This document shows, one piece after another, positions 18,643-26,726 of a DNA stretch of 64,000 bases. A program made the position numbers and the translations under genes. Numbering within the stretch: position 1 is the stretch's first letter; every line of letters begins with the position of its first letter. This DNA comes from AA29 sp041481445 (GTDB lineage Bacteria > Acidobacteriota > Vicinamibacteria > Fen-336), in the NCBI GenBank assembly GCA_041481445.1, contig JBGPBV010000015.1:1-64000 (forward strand), read 5' to 3'. The notes under the pieces are model-generated. The model worked only from the letters and a program-made list of their open reading frames with translations. It searched no databases and was not told the DNA's origin.

Positions 18643-19263
18643 ATGACCGCGCGCGTCCGGATCGCCGGGTTGGCGCTGCTGCTCCCGGTCCTCGGCGTGG
18701 CGGGGGCTCTCGGATGGGGAGGGGACCTGCTCGTCGCACCGGATCCCTTGCCTGCCCACGCCGAAGCGATCGTGGTGCTCACGGGATCGCTGCACGGCGA
18801 GCAGTCCCGGCGCGAGGAGGCGATGCGCCTGTTCGGCGAGGGGCGTGCGGATCGGCTGATGCTCAGCGTTCCCCGGGTCATGTTCCTGGGCGAGTGGGTG
18901 CCCGACCTGATGCGCCGGTACCTGGAACGCACCTACGGGACCGCGCGGGCGCAACGAGTGGTCCTGTGTCCTCACAACGCCGACTCGACGCTGGAGGAAG
19001 CCCGGGCGCTACGCCCCTGCCTCGAGGAACAGGGCTGGCGCAGCATCATCGTGATCACCTCCAACTACCACACCCGGCGGGCCCGGCACATCTGGGGCCA
19101 GGCGTTTCGGGATGCGCATCCTCCCGTCCGCATCTTCGTGCACGGCGTCTCCGATGGGGACTTCGAGCCGCGGGGCTGGTGGCACGACCGGCGCTACGCC
19201 AAGACCTTCCTCGGAGAGGCGACGAAGCTGGTCTGGACCTATCTGTTCGAGCGAGCAGGCTGA
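18643..19263 (+). CDS. YdcF/SanA-like DUF218 family protein
   Basis: A 206-residue protein with one N-terminal hydrophobic helix (about 5-28) acting as a signal anchor, followed by a DUF218 Rossmann-like domain. Its markers are AIVVLTGS, the EARALRPCLEEQGWRSIIVITSNYHTRRA block and an FEPRGWW segment. Family members include SanA, ElyC and YdcF, linked to envelope integrity, and YdcF binds S-adenosylmethionine. The enzymatic role is unsettled. Homologues sit in EPS loci, where they may act on lipid-linked intermediates in the periplasm. It ends in TGATG, shared with the following glycosyltransferase start, so the two are coupled. Confidence 0.75.
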   Translation: MTARVRIAGLALLLPVLGVAGALGWGGDLLVAPDPLPAHAEAIVVLTGSLHGEQSRREEAMRLFGEGRADRLMLSVPRVMFLGEWVPDLMRRYLERTYGTARAQRVVLCPHNADSTLEEARALRPCLEEQGWRSIIVITSNYHTRRARHIWGQAFRDAHPPVRIFVHGVSDGDFEPRGWWHDRRYAKTFLGEATKLVWTYLFERAG

Positions 19264-20477
19264 TGGCTGAGCACATGAGCCCTCTGTCCGGCGTGCCTGC
19301 ACCTGTCTGCGTCCCCGAGCTGCGGCCGTCGGCGGTCGTTCCGCCTCCAGCCGTGCTCTTGATCGGAGACAGCCTGAACTTCGGTGGCACGGAGGGACAG
19401 TTCGTCGAGCTGGCCCTGGGGTTGAATGAAGGGCCGTGGGACGTGCGCGTGAGCTGCATCCGGGCGGACGGACCACTGCGGGAGTCGCTCGAGACCGCGG
19501 GGATGCAGCCCTGGAGCTGCGGCCGCGGATCGTTCAAGTCTCCGCGTTTCGCGGCCGCGGTGTGGAACCTGGCCCGCTACCTTCGCGCGGAGCGCATCCA
19601 GCTCGTCCACTGCTTCGACTTCTACAGCAACATCCTGGGAGTCCCCGCCGGCCGCCTGGCCGGAGTGCCGGTCATCGCCAGCCAGCGCGAGCTGGGCGAC
19701 CTGCGCTCGCCACTGCAGCGGCTGGTCTACCGCGCGATGCTGCGCCTGGCCGACTGCGTGGTCGTCAACTCGGAGGCGGTGGCGCAGCGGGTAAGGCTTC
19801 AGCGGGCCGCCCGCCCGGGCCGGCTGGTCGTCATCCCGAACGGAGTGGATCTCACGCGATTCGCGCCGGTTCCAGGGTCGGCGCGAAGCCCGGCGGGGCC
19901 CGTCACCATCGGGACGCTCGGCAACCTGCGCCCGGAGAAGGGGCTCGCGCACCTGATGCAGGCGGCGGCCCTGGTGCGCGAGACCTGTCCCCGAGCCCGC
20001 TTCGTGGTCTGGGGCGATGGTCCGCTTCGCCCGGAGCTGGAGAGGTTGGTCCGCCAGCTCTCGCTGGACGGGCTGGTCGAGCTTCGCGGCGCGACGGCGG
20101 AGCCGGAGGCGGCGCTCCGTGAGCTCGACATCTTCGTGCTCCCGTCGCTGAGCGAGGCGTGCTCGAACGCCCTCCTGCAGGCGATGGCGAGCGGCCTGGC
20201 CGTGGTGGCCACGGGGGTGGGCGGCACCCCGGCGGTGGTGACGGACGGGGAAACGGGGCTCCTGGTGGCGCCCGGAGATCCGGCGGAGCTCGCGCGCGCC
20301 ATCCTCCGGCTCGTGGAGGAGCCCGCGCTGGCCGACCGGCTCCGGGCGGCGGCGCGGGCAACGACGCGTACACGCTTCGCCTCCGACCGGATGCTCGATC
20401 GCTTTCAGGGCCTGTATCGACGATTGCTGGACGCGGGCACCGGCCCTTCCCGGTCGGGAGACATATGTGTGGCATAG
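19263..20477 (+). CDS. Glycosyltransferase family 4
   Basis: A 404-residue GT-B enzyme. A proline-rich stretch precedes the first Rossmann domain, which opens LLIGDSLNFGGTEGQFVELAL, the acceptor-binding GGTE loop of GT4. The second domain has TLGNLRPEKGLAHLMQAA and LPSLSEACSNALLQAMASGLAVVATGVGG, the donor-site ExxxxxxxE signature. The start shares one base with the YdcF-like stop (TGATG) and the end overlaps the fourth AsnB-like gene by 13 bases. It probably builds the cytoplasmic repeat unit. Donor and linkage cannot be inferred. Confidence 0.84.
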   Translation: MAEHMSPLSGVPAPVCVPELRPSAVVPPPAVLLIGDSLNFGGTEGQFVELALGLNEGPWDVRVSCIRADGPLRESLETAGMQPWSCGRGSFKSPRFAAAVWNLARYLRAERIQLVHCFDFYSNILGVPAGRLAGVPVIASQRELGDLRSPLQRLVYRAMLRLADCVVVNSEAVAQRVRLQRAARPGRLVVIPNGVDLTRFAPVPGSARSPAGPVTIGTLGNLRPEKGLAHLMQAAALVRETCPRARFVVWGDGPLRPELERLVRQLSLDGLVELRGATAEPEAALRELDIFVLPSLSEACSNALLQAMASGLAVVATGVGGTPAVVTDGETGLLVAPGDPAELARAILRLVEEPALADRLRAAARATTRTRFASDRMLDRFQGLYRRLLDAGTGPSRSGDICVA

Positions 20478-22336
20478 CCGGTAGGTTCAACCTCGACGGC
20501 CGCCCGGTGGATCCGGCCCTCATCACGCGCATGGCCACCGCCGTCACCCACCGCGGGCCGGACGAGGGTGGCGTCCACTTCGCGGGAGCGATCGGGCTCG
20601 CCAACCGGCGGCTCTCGATCATCGACGTCGGCGGGGGCAAGCAGCCGATCGCGAACGAGGACGGCACGGTGTGGGTGGTCCTCAACGGCGAGATCTACAA
20701 CTTCGTGGAGCTGCGCGCTGAGCTCGAGAAGCGCGGCCACCACTTCCGCACGCGCACCGACACCGAGGTGATCGTCCACCTGTACGAGGACTTCGGCCCC
20801 GGCCTCCTCGAGCACCTGCGAGGGATGTTCGCCTTCGCGGTGTGGGACGAACGTCGGCGACGGTTGCTGCTGGCCCGCGACCGGCTGGGGGAGAAGCCCC
20901 TCTACTATTCCCATCGCCCCGGCAAGTTCCTTCTCTTCGGCTCCGAGCTGAAGTCCCTCCTGGCCGACCCCGACCTTCACGTGAGCCTCAACGCGGCGGC
21001 GCTCGACCAGTACCTGAGCGTGTCGTACGTGCCGGCTCCCGACTCCATCTTCAACGAAGTGTCCAAGCTGCCGGCCGGCCACTACCTGACCTGCGACGAA
21101 CAGGCCATGGAGGTCCGGGAGTACTGGGACGTGCCGCTTCCGCCCGACGGCGAGGAAGACAGGCTCGACGCCGAAGCCCTCCACGAGCGACTCCGCGAAG
21201 CCGTCCGCATACAGCTTCGGAGCGACGTGCCGCTGGGAGCGTTCCTGAGCGGCGGCATCGACTCCACCACCATCGTGGCCACCATGGCCGAGTTCGTGGG
21301 TGCCGGGATCGTGAGCTGCTCGGTGGGCTTTGCGGAGAAAGAGCACAACGAGCTCTCGCACGCACGCATGGTGGCCGATCTCGTGCAGAGCCGCCATCAG
21401 GAAGAGGTGGTCGAGCCGCCTTCGGCGGAGATGATCGAGCGGCTCTGCTGGCACTTCGACGAGCCCTTCGGCGACTCTTCGGCCGTGCCCACCTGGGCGG
21501 TGTCGAGACTGGCCCGCCGGCGGGTGAAGGTGGCCCTGTCGGGCGACGGCGCCGACGAGCTGTTCGGCGGCTATCGCCGTCACGCCGTCGAATCCTGGGA
21601 GCACAACCTCCGAGGCTATGGACGACTGGCCTCCCGGGCCATGTCTCGCCTGGCCGCGGCCCTTCCCGAGGGCATGACCGGACAGCACGCGTTCGCCCGC
21701 CTGGGCGCTCCCCCCGACGAGGCGTGCGCGCTGAAGTTCCAGTTTGCGAGCCGGGCCCAGCGCCTGAAGGAGCGGATCTACACGAGGGAGCTGCGCGAGG
21801 AGGTGAAGAAGAGCGATCCCGGCGCGCCCTTCAAGCGCGCCTACCAGCGCGCGCGCCGGAGCGACCCCGTCAACCGGATCCTGTACGTGGACCTCAAGAC
21901 CTCGCTGGCCGACGACATGCTCGTCAAGGTCGACCGGATGAGCATGGCTCACGGGTTGGAGGTGCGCGCACCGTTCCTGGATCACCGGCTGGTGGAGATG
22001 GTCGCTCGTCTCTCCGGACGGGTGAAGCTGACCGGTTCCGCCACCAAGCCCTTGCTGCGCACGGTACTCGACGGCCGCGTCCCCCGCGCCGCCTGGCACC
22101 GCCCCAAGCACGGGTTCACCGCGCCGGTGGCCCAGTGGCTGCGCGGATCGCTCCGCGCTTGCGCCGAGGATGTCCTCTTTCCGTCGTCCGGCGCCGGAAG
22201 CGGGCGGTTCGAGCGTAAGGGCCTCCGCCGCATCTGGGACGACCACCAGGCGGGACGGCAGAACCACGACCACGAGCTCTGGATGGTCCTCATCTTCGAG
22301 ATGTGGCATCGGATGCACGCGCGGCGGGCCGCCTGA
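20465..22336 (+). CDS. AsnB-like glutamine-dependent amidotransferase, copy 4
   Basis: A 623-residue asparagine-synthase family protein with start MCGIAGRF (Cys2 nucleophile). Glutaminase motifs are NGEIYNFVEL and RDRLGEKPLYY, with Glu in place of the Ile of the other copies. The synthetase domain has SGGIDSTT and SGDGADELFGGY with the acidic catalytic residue retained. The combination resembles the exosortase-A-associated amidotransferase family. The four copies in this locus are clearly diverged paralogues rather than recent duplicates, as their central regions differ widely. It overlaps the GT4 genes on both sides. Confidence 0.88.
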   Translation: MCGIAGRFNLDGRPVDPALITRMATAVTHRGPDEGGVHFAGAIGLANRRLSIIDVGGGKQPIANEDGTVWVVLNGEIYNFVELRAELEKRGHHFRTRTDTEVIVHLYEDFGPGLLEHLRGMFAFAVWDERRRRLLLARDRLGEKPLYYSHRPGKFLLFGSELKSLLADPDLHVSLNAAALDQYLSVSYVPAPDSIFNEVSKLPAGHYLTCDEQAMEVREYWDVPLPPDGEEDRLDAEALHERLREAVRIQLRSDVPLGAFLSGGIDSTTIVATMAEFVGAGIVSCSVGFAEKEHNELSHARMVADLVQSRHQEEVVEPPSAEMIERLCWHFDEPFGDSSAVPTWAVSRLARRRVKVALSGDGADELFGGYRRHAVESWEHNLRGYGRLASRAMSRLAAALPEGMTGQHAFARLGAPPDEACALKFQFASRAQRLKERIYTRELREEVKKSDPGAPFKRAYQRARRSDPVNRILYVDLKTSLADDMLVKVDRMSMAHGLEVRAPFLDHRLVEMVARLSGRVKLTGSATKPLLRTVLDGRVPRAAWHRPKHGFTAPVAQWLRGSLRACAEDVLFPSSGAGSGRFERKGLRRIWDDHQAGRQNHDHELWMVLIFEMWHRMHARRAA

Positions 22337-23442
22337 TGGCCACTCGCCTCGACTTCCGCCGGCGCCCGGCGCCCGAGAGCGCCCGCTTGCGCGTGGCCAT
22401 GGTGGCGCCGTCCCTGGAGATCCTGGGCGGCCAGGGGGTCCAGGCGCAGGCGCTGGCCCAGGCCCTGGCCGCCGACGGCCACGTCGTGGACTTCGTCCCC
22501 ATCAACCCCAGGTTCCCGCGCGGGTTGCGGGGGCTCCGCCGGCTCCCGTACGCCCGCACGATCCTGAACCAGGCCCTCTACCTCCCCAGCCTCGCCCGGC
22601 TTCGTCGCGCGGACGCCGTCCACGCCTTCTCCGCCTCGTACTGGTCGTTCCTGCTCGCGCCGGCGCCCGCCATGCTGGTCGGACGGCTGATGCGGAAGCG
22701 CGTCATCCTGAACTATCGGAGCGGGGAGGCCGAAGACCATCTCACCTGGGGGATCCTGGTCCATCCCTGGCTGCGGCTGGCGCACGAGATCGTGGTCCCT
22801 TCGGAGTATCTCCGGGGCGTCTTCGCCCGTCACGGTTACGAGGTACGGGTGATCCGCAACGTGGTGGACACCTCGCGGTTCCGCTATCGCGAGCGCGCGC
22901 CGTTGCGGCCCCGGCTGGTTTCCACGCGGAACCTCGAGCCCTATTACCGCGTGGACGTCACCGTGCAGGCCTTCGGGCTCGTCAAGGCGCGATACCCGGA
23001 GGCGACCCTGACCGTCGTGGGATACGGAAGCGAGGAAGAGAAGCTCCGGCGCCTGGCCGACTCCCTCGGCACCGGTGGCATCCGCTTCGTGGGAAGGGCG
23101 GAGCGCCCGGCGTTGCCGGGCCTCTATGACGAGCACGACATCTTCGTCAATTCCTCCGTGGTCGACAACCAGCCCGTGTCGGTGCTGGAGGCCTTTGCCG
23201 CGGGACTGCCGGTCGTCTCGACGGCCACCGGCGACATCGGGGCGATGGTCCGTCAAGGGGACACCGGTCTCCTCGTGCCCCCGCGGGACCCCTCCGCCAC
23301 CGCGGCGGCGATCACCGACCTGCTGGAGAGGCCCGATCGAGCGCGGCGGATGGCGCGGCAGGCACGACAGGAGGTGGAGGAGTACGCGTGGCCCGCCGTG
23401 CGTAGCCAGTGGGCGGCGGTCTACGGGGCGAGGCCGTGGTGA
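22336..23442 (+). CDS. Glycosyltransferase family 4
   Basis: A 368-residue GT-B glycosyltransferase. The first domain starts VAMVAPSLEILGGQGVQAQAL, the glycine-rich GT4 loop. The second has RNLEPYYRVDVTVQAF, LTVVGYGSEEEKL and VNSSVVDNQPVSVLEAFAAGLPVVST, with the donor-binding Glu pair. The ATG at 22336 is used rather than an upstream in-frame ATG at 22303, since it shares the stop base of the AsnB-like gene (TGATG). It is the last clear gene of the EPS operon. Confidence 0.83.
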   Translation: MATRLDFRRRPAPESARLRVAMVAPSLEILGGQGVQAQALAQALAADGHVVDFVPINPRFPRGLRGLRRLPYARTILNQALYLPSLARLRRADAVHAFSASYWSFLLAPAPAMLVGRLMRKRVILNYRSGEAEDHLTWGILVHPWLRLAHEIVVPSEYLRGVFARHGYEVRVIRNVVDTSRFRYRERAPLRPRLVSTRNLEPYYRVDVTVQAFGLVKARYPEATLTVVGYGSEEEKLRRLADSLGTGGIRFVGRAERPALPGLYDEHDIFVNSSVVDNQPVSVLEAFAAGLPVVSTATGDIGAMVRQGDTGLLVPPRDPSATAAAITDLLERPDRARRMARQARQEVEEYAWPAVRSQWAAVYGARPW

Positions 23443-23531
23443 GAGGAGCGGGATGCCGGCTCTTCGACGAGCTCGCGCGCGAGCCGATGATCGCGTCCTT
23501 CACGGCCTGGCTGACGACCTTGGCAATCTAG
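23439..23531 (+). CDS. Very short overlapping ORF (30 residues), possible remnant
   Basis: A GTG overlaps the glycosyltransferase stop (GTGA) and opens a 30-residue frame ending LTTLAI, with the segment RLFDELAREPMIASFTAWL. The coupling style matches its neighbours, but the length is too short to assign a family. It may be a small protein, the remnant of a truncated gene at the border between two modules, or chance. Confidence 0.2.
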   Translation: MRGAGCRLFDELAREPMIASFTAWLTTLAI

Positions 23532-23544
23532 CGCCAATCGGCAA

Positions 23545-23565
23545 GCGCCCCCGCCCGCGGGGCGT
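23545..23565 (+). terminator. Possible hairpin terminator at the end of the EPS operon
   Basis: Arms GCGCCCC (23545-23551) and GGGGCGT (23559-23565) can pair over seven positions, one of them a G-U pair, around a seven-base loop. No T-tract follows, so this is not a classical intrinsic terminator. It lies in the 200-base gap that separates the EPS operon from the next operon, where a transcription end is expected. Confidence 0.3.
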
Positions 23566-23643
23566 CCAATATTCACCTTCCAATGCGCGTCCCTGTTCGC
23601 CGATGTTCCGAGCGAACAGCACGGTACCGCGAAAGGAGCGACG

Positions 23644-24330
23644 ATGACTTCAGGAGCTATTGGTGTTGTGAAGTCGAACGAATCGAAGATCGCGTCAATC
23701 CAAGGGTACATAGACCGGGCGATCGACGATCTTCTCGCGTCGCTCCGCCAGCCCGGACAGCTGTCCGCGGAGGAGCGGCGCGGAATCATCGCCCGCTACA
23801 CGGCGGTGCTCGAGGGGAATTTCATCTACTGGATGACCGGCGCCTACATCTCGGTCGGGTCGGACGAGGCCCGCGCCAAGATCATGGACAATCTGCGCGA
23901 AGAAGTGCGCGACTGTCATCCCGGGATGATGCGACGGTTCGCCATTGCCGCCCACGCCATTCCGACCGATGCGGATGCGCAGGCCGTCTATCGCAACCTG
24001 ATGAACGTTCGCTTGTTCATCGGACGACTGTCGGCGGTGCCGATCGTGGTGACGATGGCCTTCTTCGAAGGCTTCATCCAGCGGTTCATGTCCTATCTTG
24101 CCGAGCTCGCCCAGCGCCAGGGCTCGGCCGAGATGGAATACACGGACGTCCATGGCGTTTGTGACATCACCCATACCCAAGAGCTCTTCCGGGCGCTGGA
24201 AGCGGAGATGGTGCTCGTGCACTCCTTGCCCGAGAAGGAGATCTTCGAAGGAGTCGAGCTCCTTCGGACCCTGATCCAGAGCATCGTCGTCGACAACGAG
24301 ACCGCTCGTGAGATGCGGACGCCGCAATGA
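23644..24330 (+). CDS. Heme-oxygenase-like (HDO-type) putative diiron enzyme
   Basis: A 228-residue all-helical soluble protein. Potential metal ligands are spaced as in heme-oxygenase-like diiron oxidases/oxygenases (UndA, CADD, SznF, BesC relatives): Glu57 in the first core helix, Glu86/Glu87 followed by His92 in EEVRDCH, Glu142 in FFEGF, and His170, Asp174 and His177 in HGVCDITH. TenA/PqqC-type proteins share the fold but lack this set. HDO enzymes use iron and oxygen for chain cleavage, desaturation or N-oxidation of amino or fatty acids. The ATG has a strong AAAGGAG site (23632-23638) five bases upstream, and it is the first gene of a new operon. Its stop overlaps the ACP start, so an ACP-bound substrate is plausible. 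The family call is by motif only; the substrate is unknown. Confidence 0.62.
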   Translation: MTSGAIGVVKSNESKIASIQGYIDRAIDDLLASLRQPGQLSAEERRGIIARYTAVLEGNFIYWMTGAYISVGSDEARAKIMDNLREEVRDCHPGMMRRFAIAAHAIPTDADAQAVYRNLMNVRLFIGRLSAVPIVVTMAFFEGFIQRFMSYLAELAQRQGSAEMEYTDVHGVCDITHTQELFRALEAEMVLVHSLPEKEIFEGVELLRTLIQSIVVDNETAREMRTPQ

Positions 24331-24611
24331 GCGGCGAGGAAACCATGTCAGTCAAGGCAACCGTGATTTCGGAGATTCAGCGGATTGCAGAGGACGACAG
24401 CAAGAGTCTGCCTCCTCTGACCGACGACCTGGTCTTGCTCGATTCGGGGCTCGACTCGCTCGGCATCGCCATCCTCGTGGCTCGGCTCGAAGAGACATTG
24501 GGATTCGATCCGTTCACCGAAACCGACGACATTGCCTATCCGGTGACGCTGGGTGACTTCATCAGGTTCTATGAACACGCCGCCGAATCCCATGGCGTCG
24601 ATTCGAGATAG
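24327..24611 (+). CDS. Free-standing acyl carrier protein
   Basis: A 94-residue acidic helical protein with the phosphopantetheine site GLDSLG (Ser44), preceded by DDLVLLDS and followed by VARLEETLGFDPF, as in discrete carrier proteins of biosynthetic clusters. After 4'-phosphopantetheinylation it would hold an acyl or aminoacyl thioester. No phosphopantetheinyl transferase gene lies in the window, so that step must be supplied in trans. It starts in an ATGA overlap with the HDO-like gene, and the following ligase gene starts inside its 3' end, so all three are translationally linked. Confidence 0.87.
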   Translation: MSGEETMSVKATVISEIQRIAEDDSKSLPPLTDDLVLLDSGLDSLGIAILVARLEETLGFDPFTETDDIAYPVTLGDFIRFYEHAAESHGVDSR

Positions 24612-25974
24612 GCTGGGTAGCCCGCCGGAGGGCCCGGAGCGCTTCCTGTGGGGTGCCACGGCCAGCGTTCGTCTCGGCCACCGTCTCGACGGCACGGGCC
24701 TCCGCGGCCGGGTGGCGGAGCTCGCCCGGCGGTCGGTTCTGATCGCCACTCGGGATCAGTTCGCCACGGCATTGGCGCTCATCGAGCTGGACGGAATTGC
24801 CCGCCGCCTGGTCATCTGCACACCTGACCTGCCGCCCGAGCATCTTCCCGCCGTCGTAGCCAAAGCGGGCGTGGATGCGATCGTGTCGGATCGCGATGGC
24901 GGCCATGACGCATTGGGCGTTCCCCTGCGGGTTCTCTGCAACGGCACCGTCATGCCAGCCAAAGAGACGCCGGTCACGTGCTGCAGAACGGAGTGGGTGC
25001 TCCTCACCTCCGGCACCACCGGGGCGCCCAAAATGCTCGTTCACAGCTTCGCCAGCTTGACGGCGCCCATCGGCAGCGCCCTGGGGCAGCGCGCCGACGT
25101 CGTGTGGGGCACGTTCTACGACATCCGGCGGTATGGGGGGCTCCAGATCTTTCTCCGGGCCGTCCTGGGCCCCGGTTCCTTCGTGCTTTCCGGCGCCGGC
25201 GAGCCGACGGGAGATCATCTCGTGCGGCTGGGCGCGCATGGGGCGACGCACGTTTCGGGGACCCCCTCGCATTGGCGTCGTGCCCTGATGAGCCCGGACG
25301 CCCGTGCGATCGCGCCGCGCTACATCCGCCTATCCGGAGAAATCGCGGACCAGGGGATCCTGAACGCTCTCCATTCGTTCTACCCGCAGGCCAGCGTCGG
25401 CCATGCCTTCGCCTCCACGGAGGCCGGCGTGGGATTCGAAGTCAACGATGGTCTCGAGGGGTTTCCGGCGAGCATGGTCGGCGCGCCCGGCGACGTGCAG
25501 ATCAAGGTCGTCGAAGGTTCGCTGCGCATCCGTTCCGCGCGGAATGCCGTCCGCTATGTCGGCGATGACGACTCCACGCTCACCGATGACGAAGGCTTCG
25601 TCGACACCGGCGACATGGTGGAACGCCGCGGCGACCGGTACTACTTCCTCGGTCGAAGGAGCGGCATCATCAACGTCGGAGGATTGAAGGTCTACCCGGA
25701 GGAAGTCGAGGCGGCGATCAACCGACACCCGGCGGTGCGCATGTCGATGGTGCGGTCCCGGAGAAGTCCCATTACCGGTTCCCTCGTCGCCGCCGACGTC
25801 GTCTTGAAGGGAGAGCCCGATTCGAGCGGCGCCGCTGGCGAGATGGTGGACTTCAAGCGCGAGATCCTCCAGATCTGTCACGACCGCCTGGCCCCCCACA
25901 AGATTCCGGCGACCATCCGTTTCGTTCCTGCCCTGGAGATTGCCGCCGCCGGCAAGCTGGCCCGTCATGCGTAG
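24571..25974 (+). CDS. Adenylate-forming ligase (ANL superfamily), probable ACP-loading enzyme
   Basis: A 467-residue AMP-binding enzyme. It has the P-loop-like A3 motif LTSGTTGAPK (about 145-154), FASTEAGVGF (A5), VDTGDMV (A7), GRRSGIINVGGLKVYPEEVE (A8) and a final lysine motif AAGKLAR (A10), so both half-reactions should work. It would activate a carboxylic acid as acyl-AMP and most likely pass it to the adjacent ACP. The N-terminal region before residue 140 is shorter and more divergent than in acyl-CoA synthetases. The start is uncertain: ATG 24571 or ATG 24592, both inside the ACP gene, neither with a strong ribosome binding site, consistent with coupling. It ends eight bases inside the next gene. 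Confidence 0.82.
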   Translation: MNTPPNPMASIRDRLGSPPEGPERFLWGATASVRLGHRLDGTGLRGRVAELARRSVLIATRDQFATALALIELDGIARRLVICTPDLPPEHLPAVVAKAGVDAIVSDRDGGHDALGVPLRVLCNGTVMPAKETPVTCCRTEWVLLTSGTTGAPKMLVHSFASLTAPIGSALGQRADVVWGTFYDIRRYGGLQIFLRAVLGPGSFVLSGAGEPTGDHLVRLGAHGATHVSGTPSHWRRALMSPDARAIAPRYIRLSGEIADQGILNALHSFYPQASVGHAFASTEAGVGFEVNDGLEGFPASMVGAPGDVQIKVVEGSLRIRSARNAVRYVGDDDSTLTDDEGFVDTGDMVERRGDRYYFLGRRSGIINVGGLKVYPEEVEAAINRHPAVRMSMVRSRRSPITGSLVAADVVLKGEPDSSGAAGEMVDFKREILQICHDRLAPHKIPATIRFVPALEIAAAGKLARHA

Positions 25975-26701
25975 GGTGATCGTGACGGGCGGAAGCCGGG
26001 GCCTGGGTCTGGGGATCGTCCGCCGGCTCACCGCCGAGGGCTACTGCGCCGTCGCCGTCGCGCGGCAGATGAACGATCAGCTCGCCTCGACGATCGAACG
26101 CGCGGAGCGGTCGCGTTCGGGGTCGCTCCATTTCATGCCGTTCGATCTCGGAGACGTGCAGGAGATACCGAACTTCGTCAAGAAGCTGCGGAAGGATTTC
26201 GGCCCGATCTACGGGCTCGTCAACAACGCCGCGCTGGGCTCGGAGGGCGCGCTGGCCCTCATGCACAATGCGCAAATCGAGCGCCTGATTCGCCTGAATA
26301 CGCTCTCGCCAATCATCCTGACCAAATACGTGGTCCGCCACATGATGGCGGACGGCGGCGGCCGCGTCGTCAACGTCGCGTCGATCGTTGGCTTCACGGG
26401 ATACAGCGGCCTCTCGGTCTACAGCGCGACGAAAGCGTCCTTGATTGGATTCACGCGATCGCTGGCGCGCGAGGTCGGCCGGCGCGGCGTCAACGTGAAC
26501 GCGGTCGCGCCCGGATTCCTGGACACGGAGATGACCCAGGGCCTGGACGGCGAGCGCCGCGAGCAGGTGGCGCGCCGGAGCGCGCTGGGCCGGTTTCCCG
26601 AAGTGGACGACGTCGCCGACGCGGTCGAGTTTCTGCTCGGATCGAAGGCCAAGAGCATCAGCGGGACCGTGCTCACCGTGGATGCGGGCAGCACGGCGTG
26701 A
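25967..26701 (+). CDS. Short-chain dehydrogenase/reductase, FabG-like
   Basis: A 244-residue classical SDR. It has the cofactor motif TGGSRGLGLG, LVNNAA, the catalytic Ser in VNVASIVG, the Tyr-x3-Lys pair in YSATKAS and the terminal SGTVLTVDAGSTA typical of FabG-like oxidoreductases. It likely reduces a keto group, or oxidises an alcohol, on the ACP-bound or free intermediate of this cluster, using NAD(P)H. It overlaps the ligase gene by eight bases. The stop is followed by a 25-base gap to the acyl-CoA synthetase gene. Confidence 0.85.
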   Translation: MRRVIVTGGSRGLGLGIVRRLTAEGYCAVAVARQMNDQLASTIERAERSRSGSLHFMPFDLGDVQEIPNFVKKLRKDFGPIYGLVNNAALGSEGALALMHNAQIERLIRLNTLSPIILTKYVVRHMMADGGGRVVNVASIVGFTGYSGLSVYSATKASLIGFTRSLAREVGRRGVNVNAVAPGFLDTEMTQGLDGERREQVARRSALGRFPEVDDVADAVEFLLGSKAKSISGTVLTVDAGSTA

Positions 26702-26726
26702 ACGGTCGTATCAAGGTGCTCGAGCC

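Noticed and set aside
2877..22336. The four AsnB-like genes as a recent tandem amplification
   Set aside because: Their sequences differ strongly outside the catalytic motifs and they are separated by unrelated genes, so they are old paralogues.
23644..24330. Assignment as thiaminase/TenA or PqqC
   Set aside because: The Glu/His/Asp pattern fits the diiron HDO group better, and no thiamine or PQQ genes are nearby.
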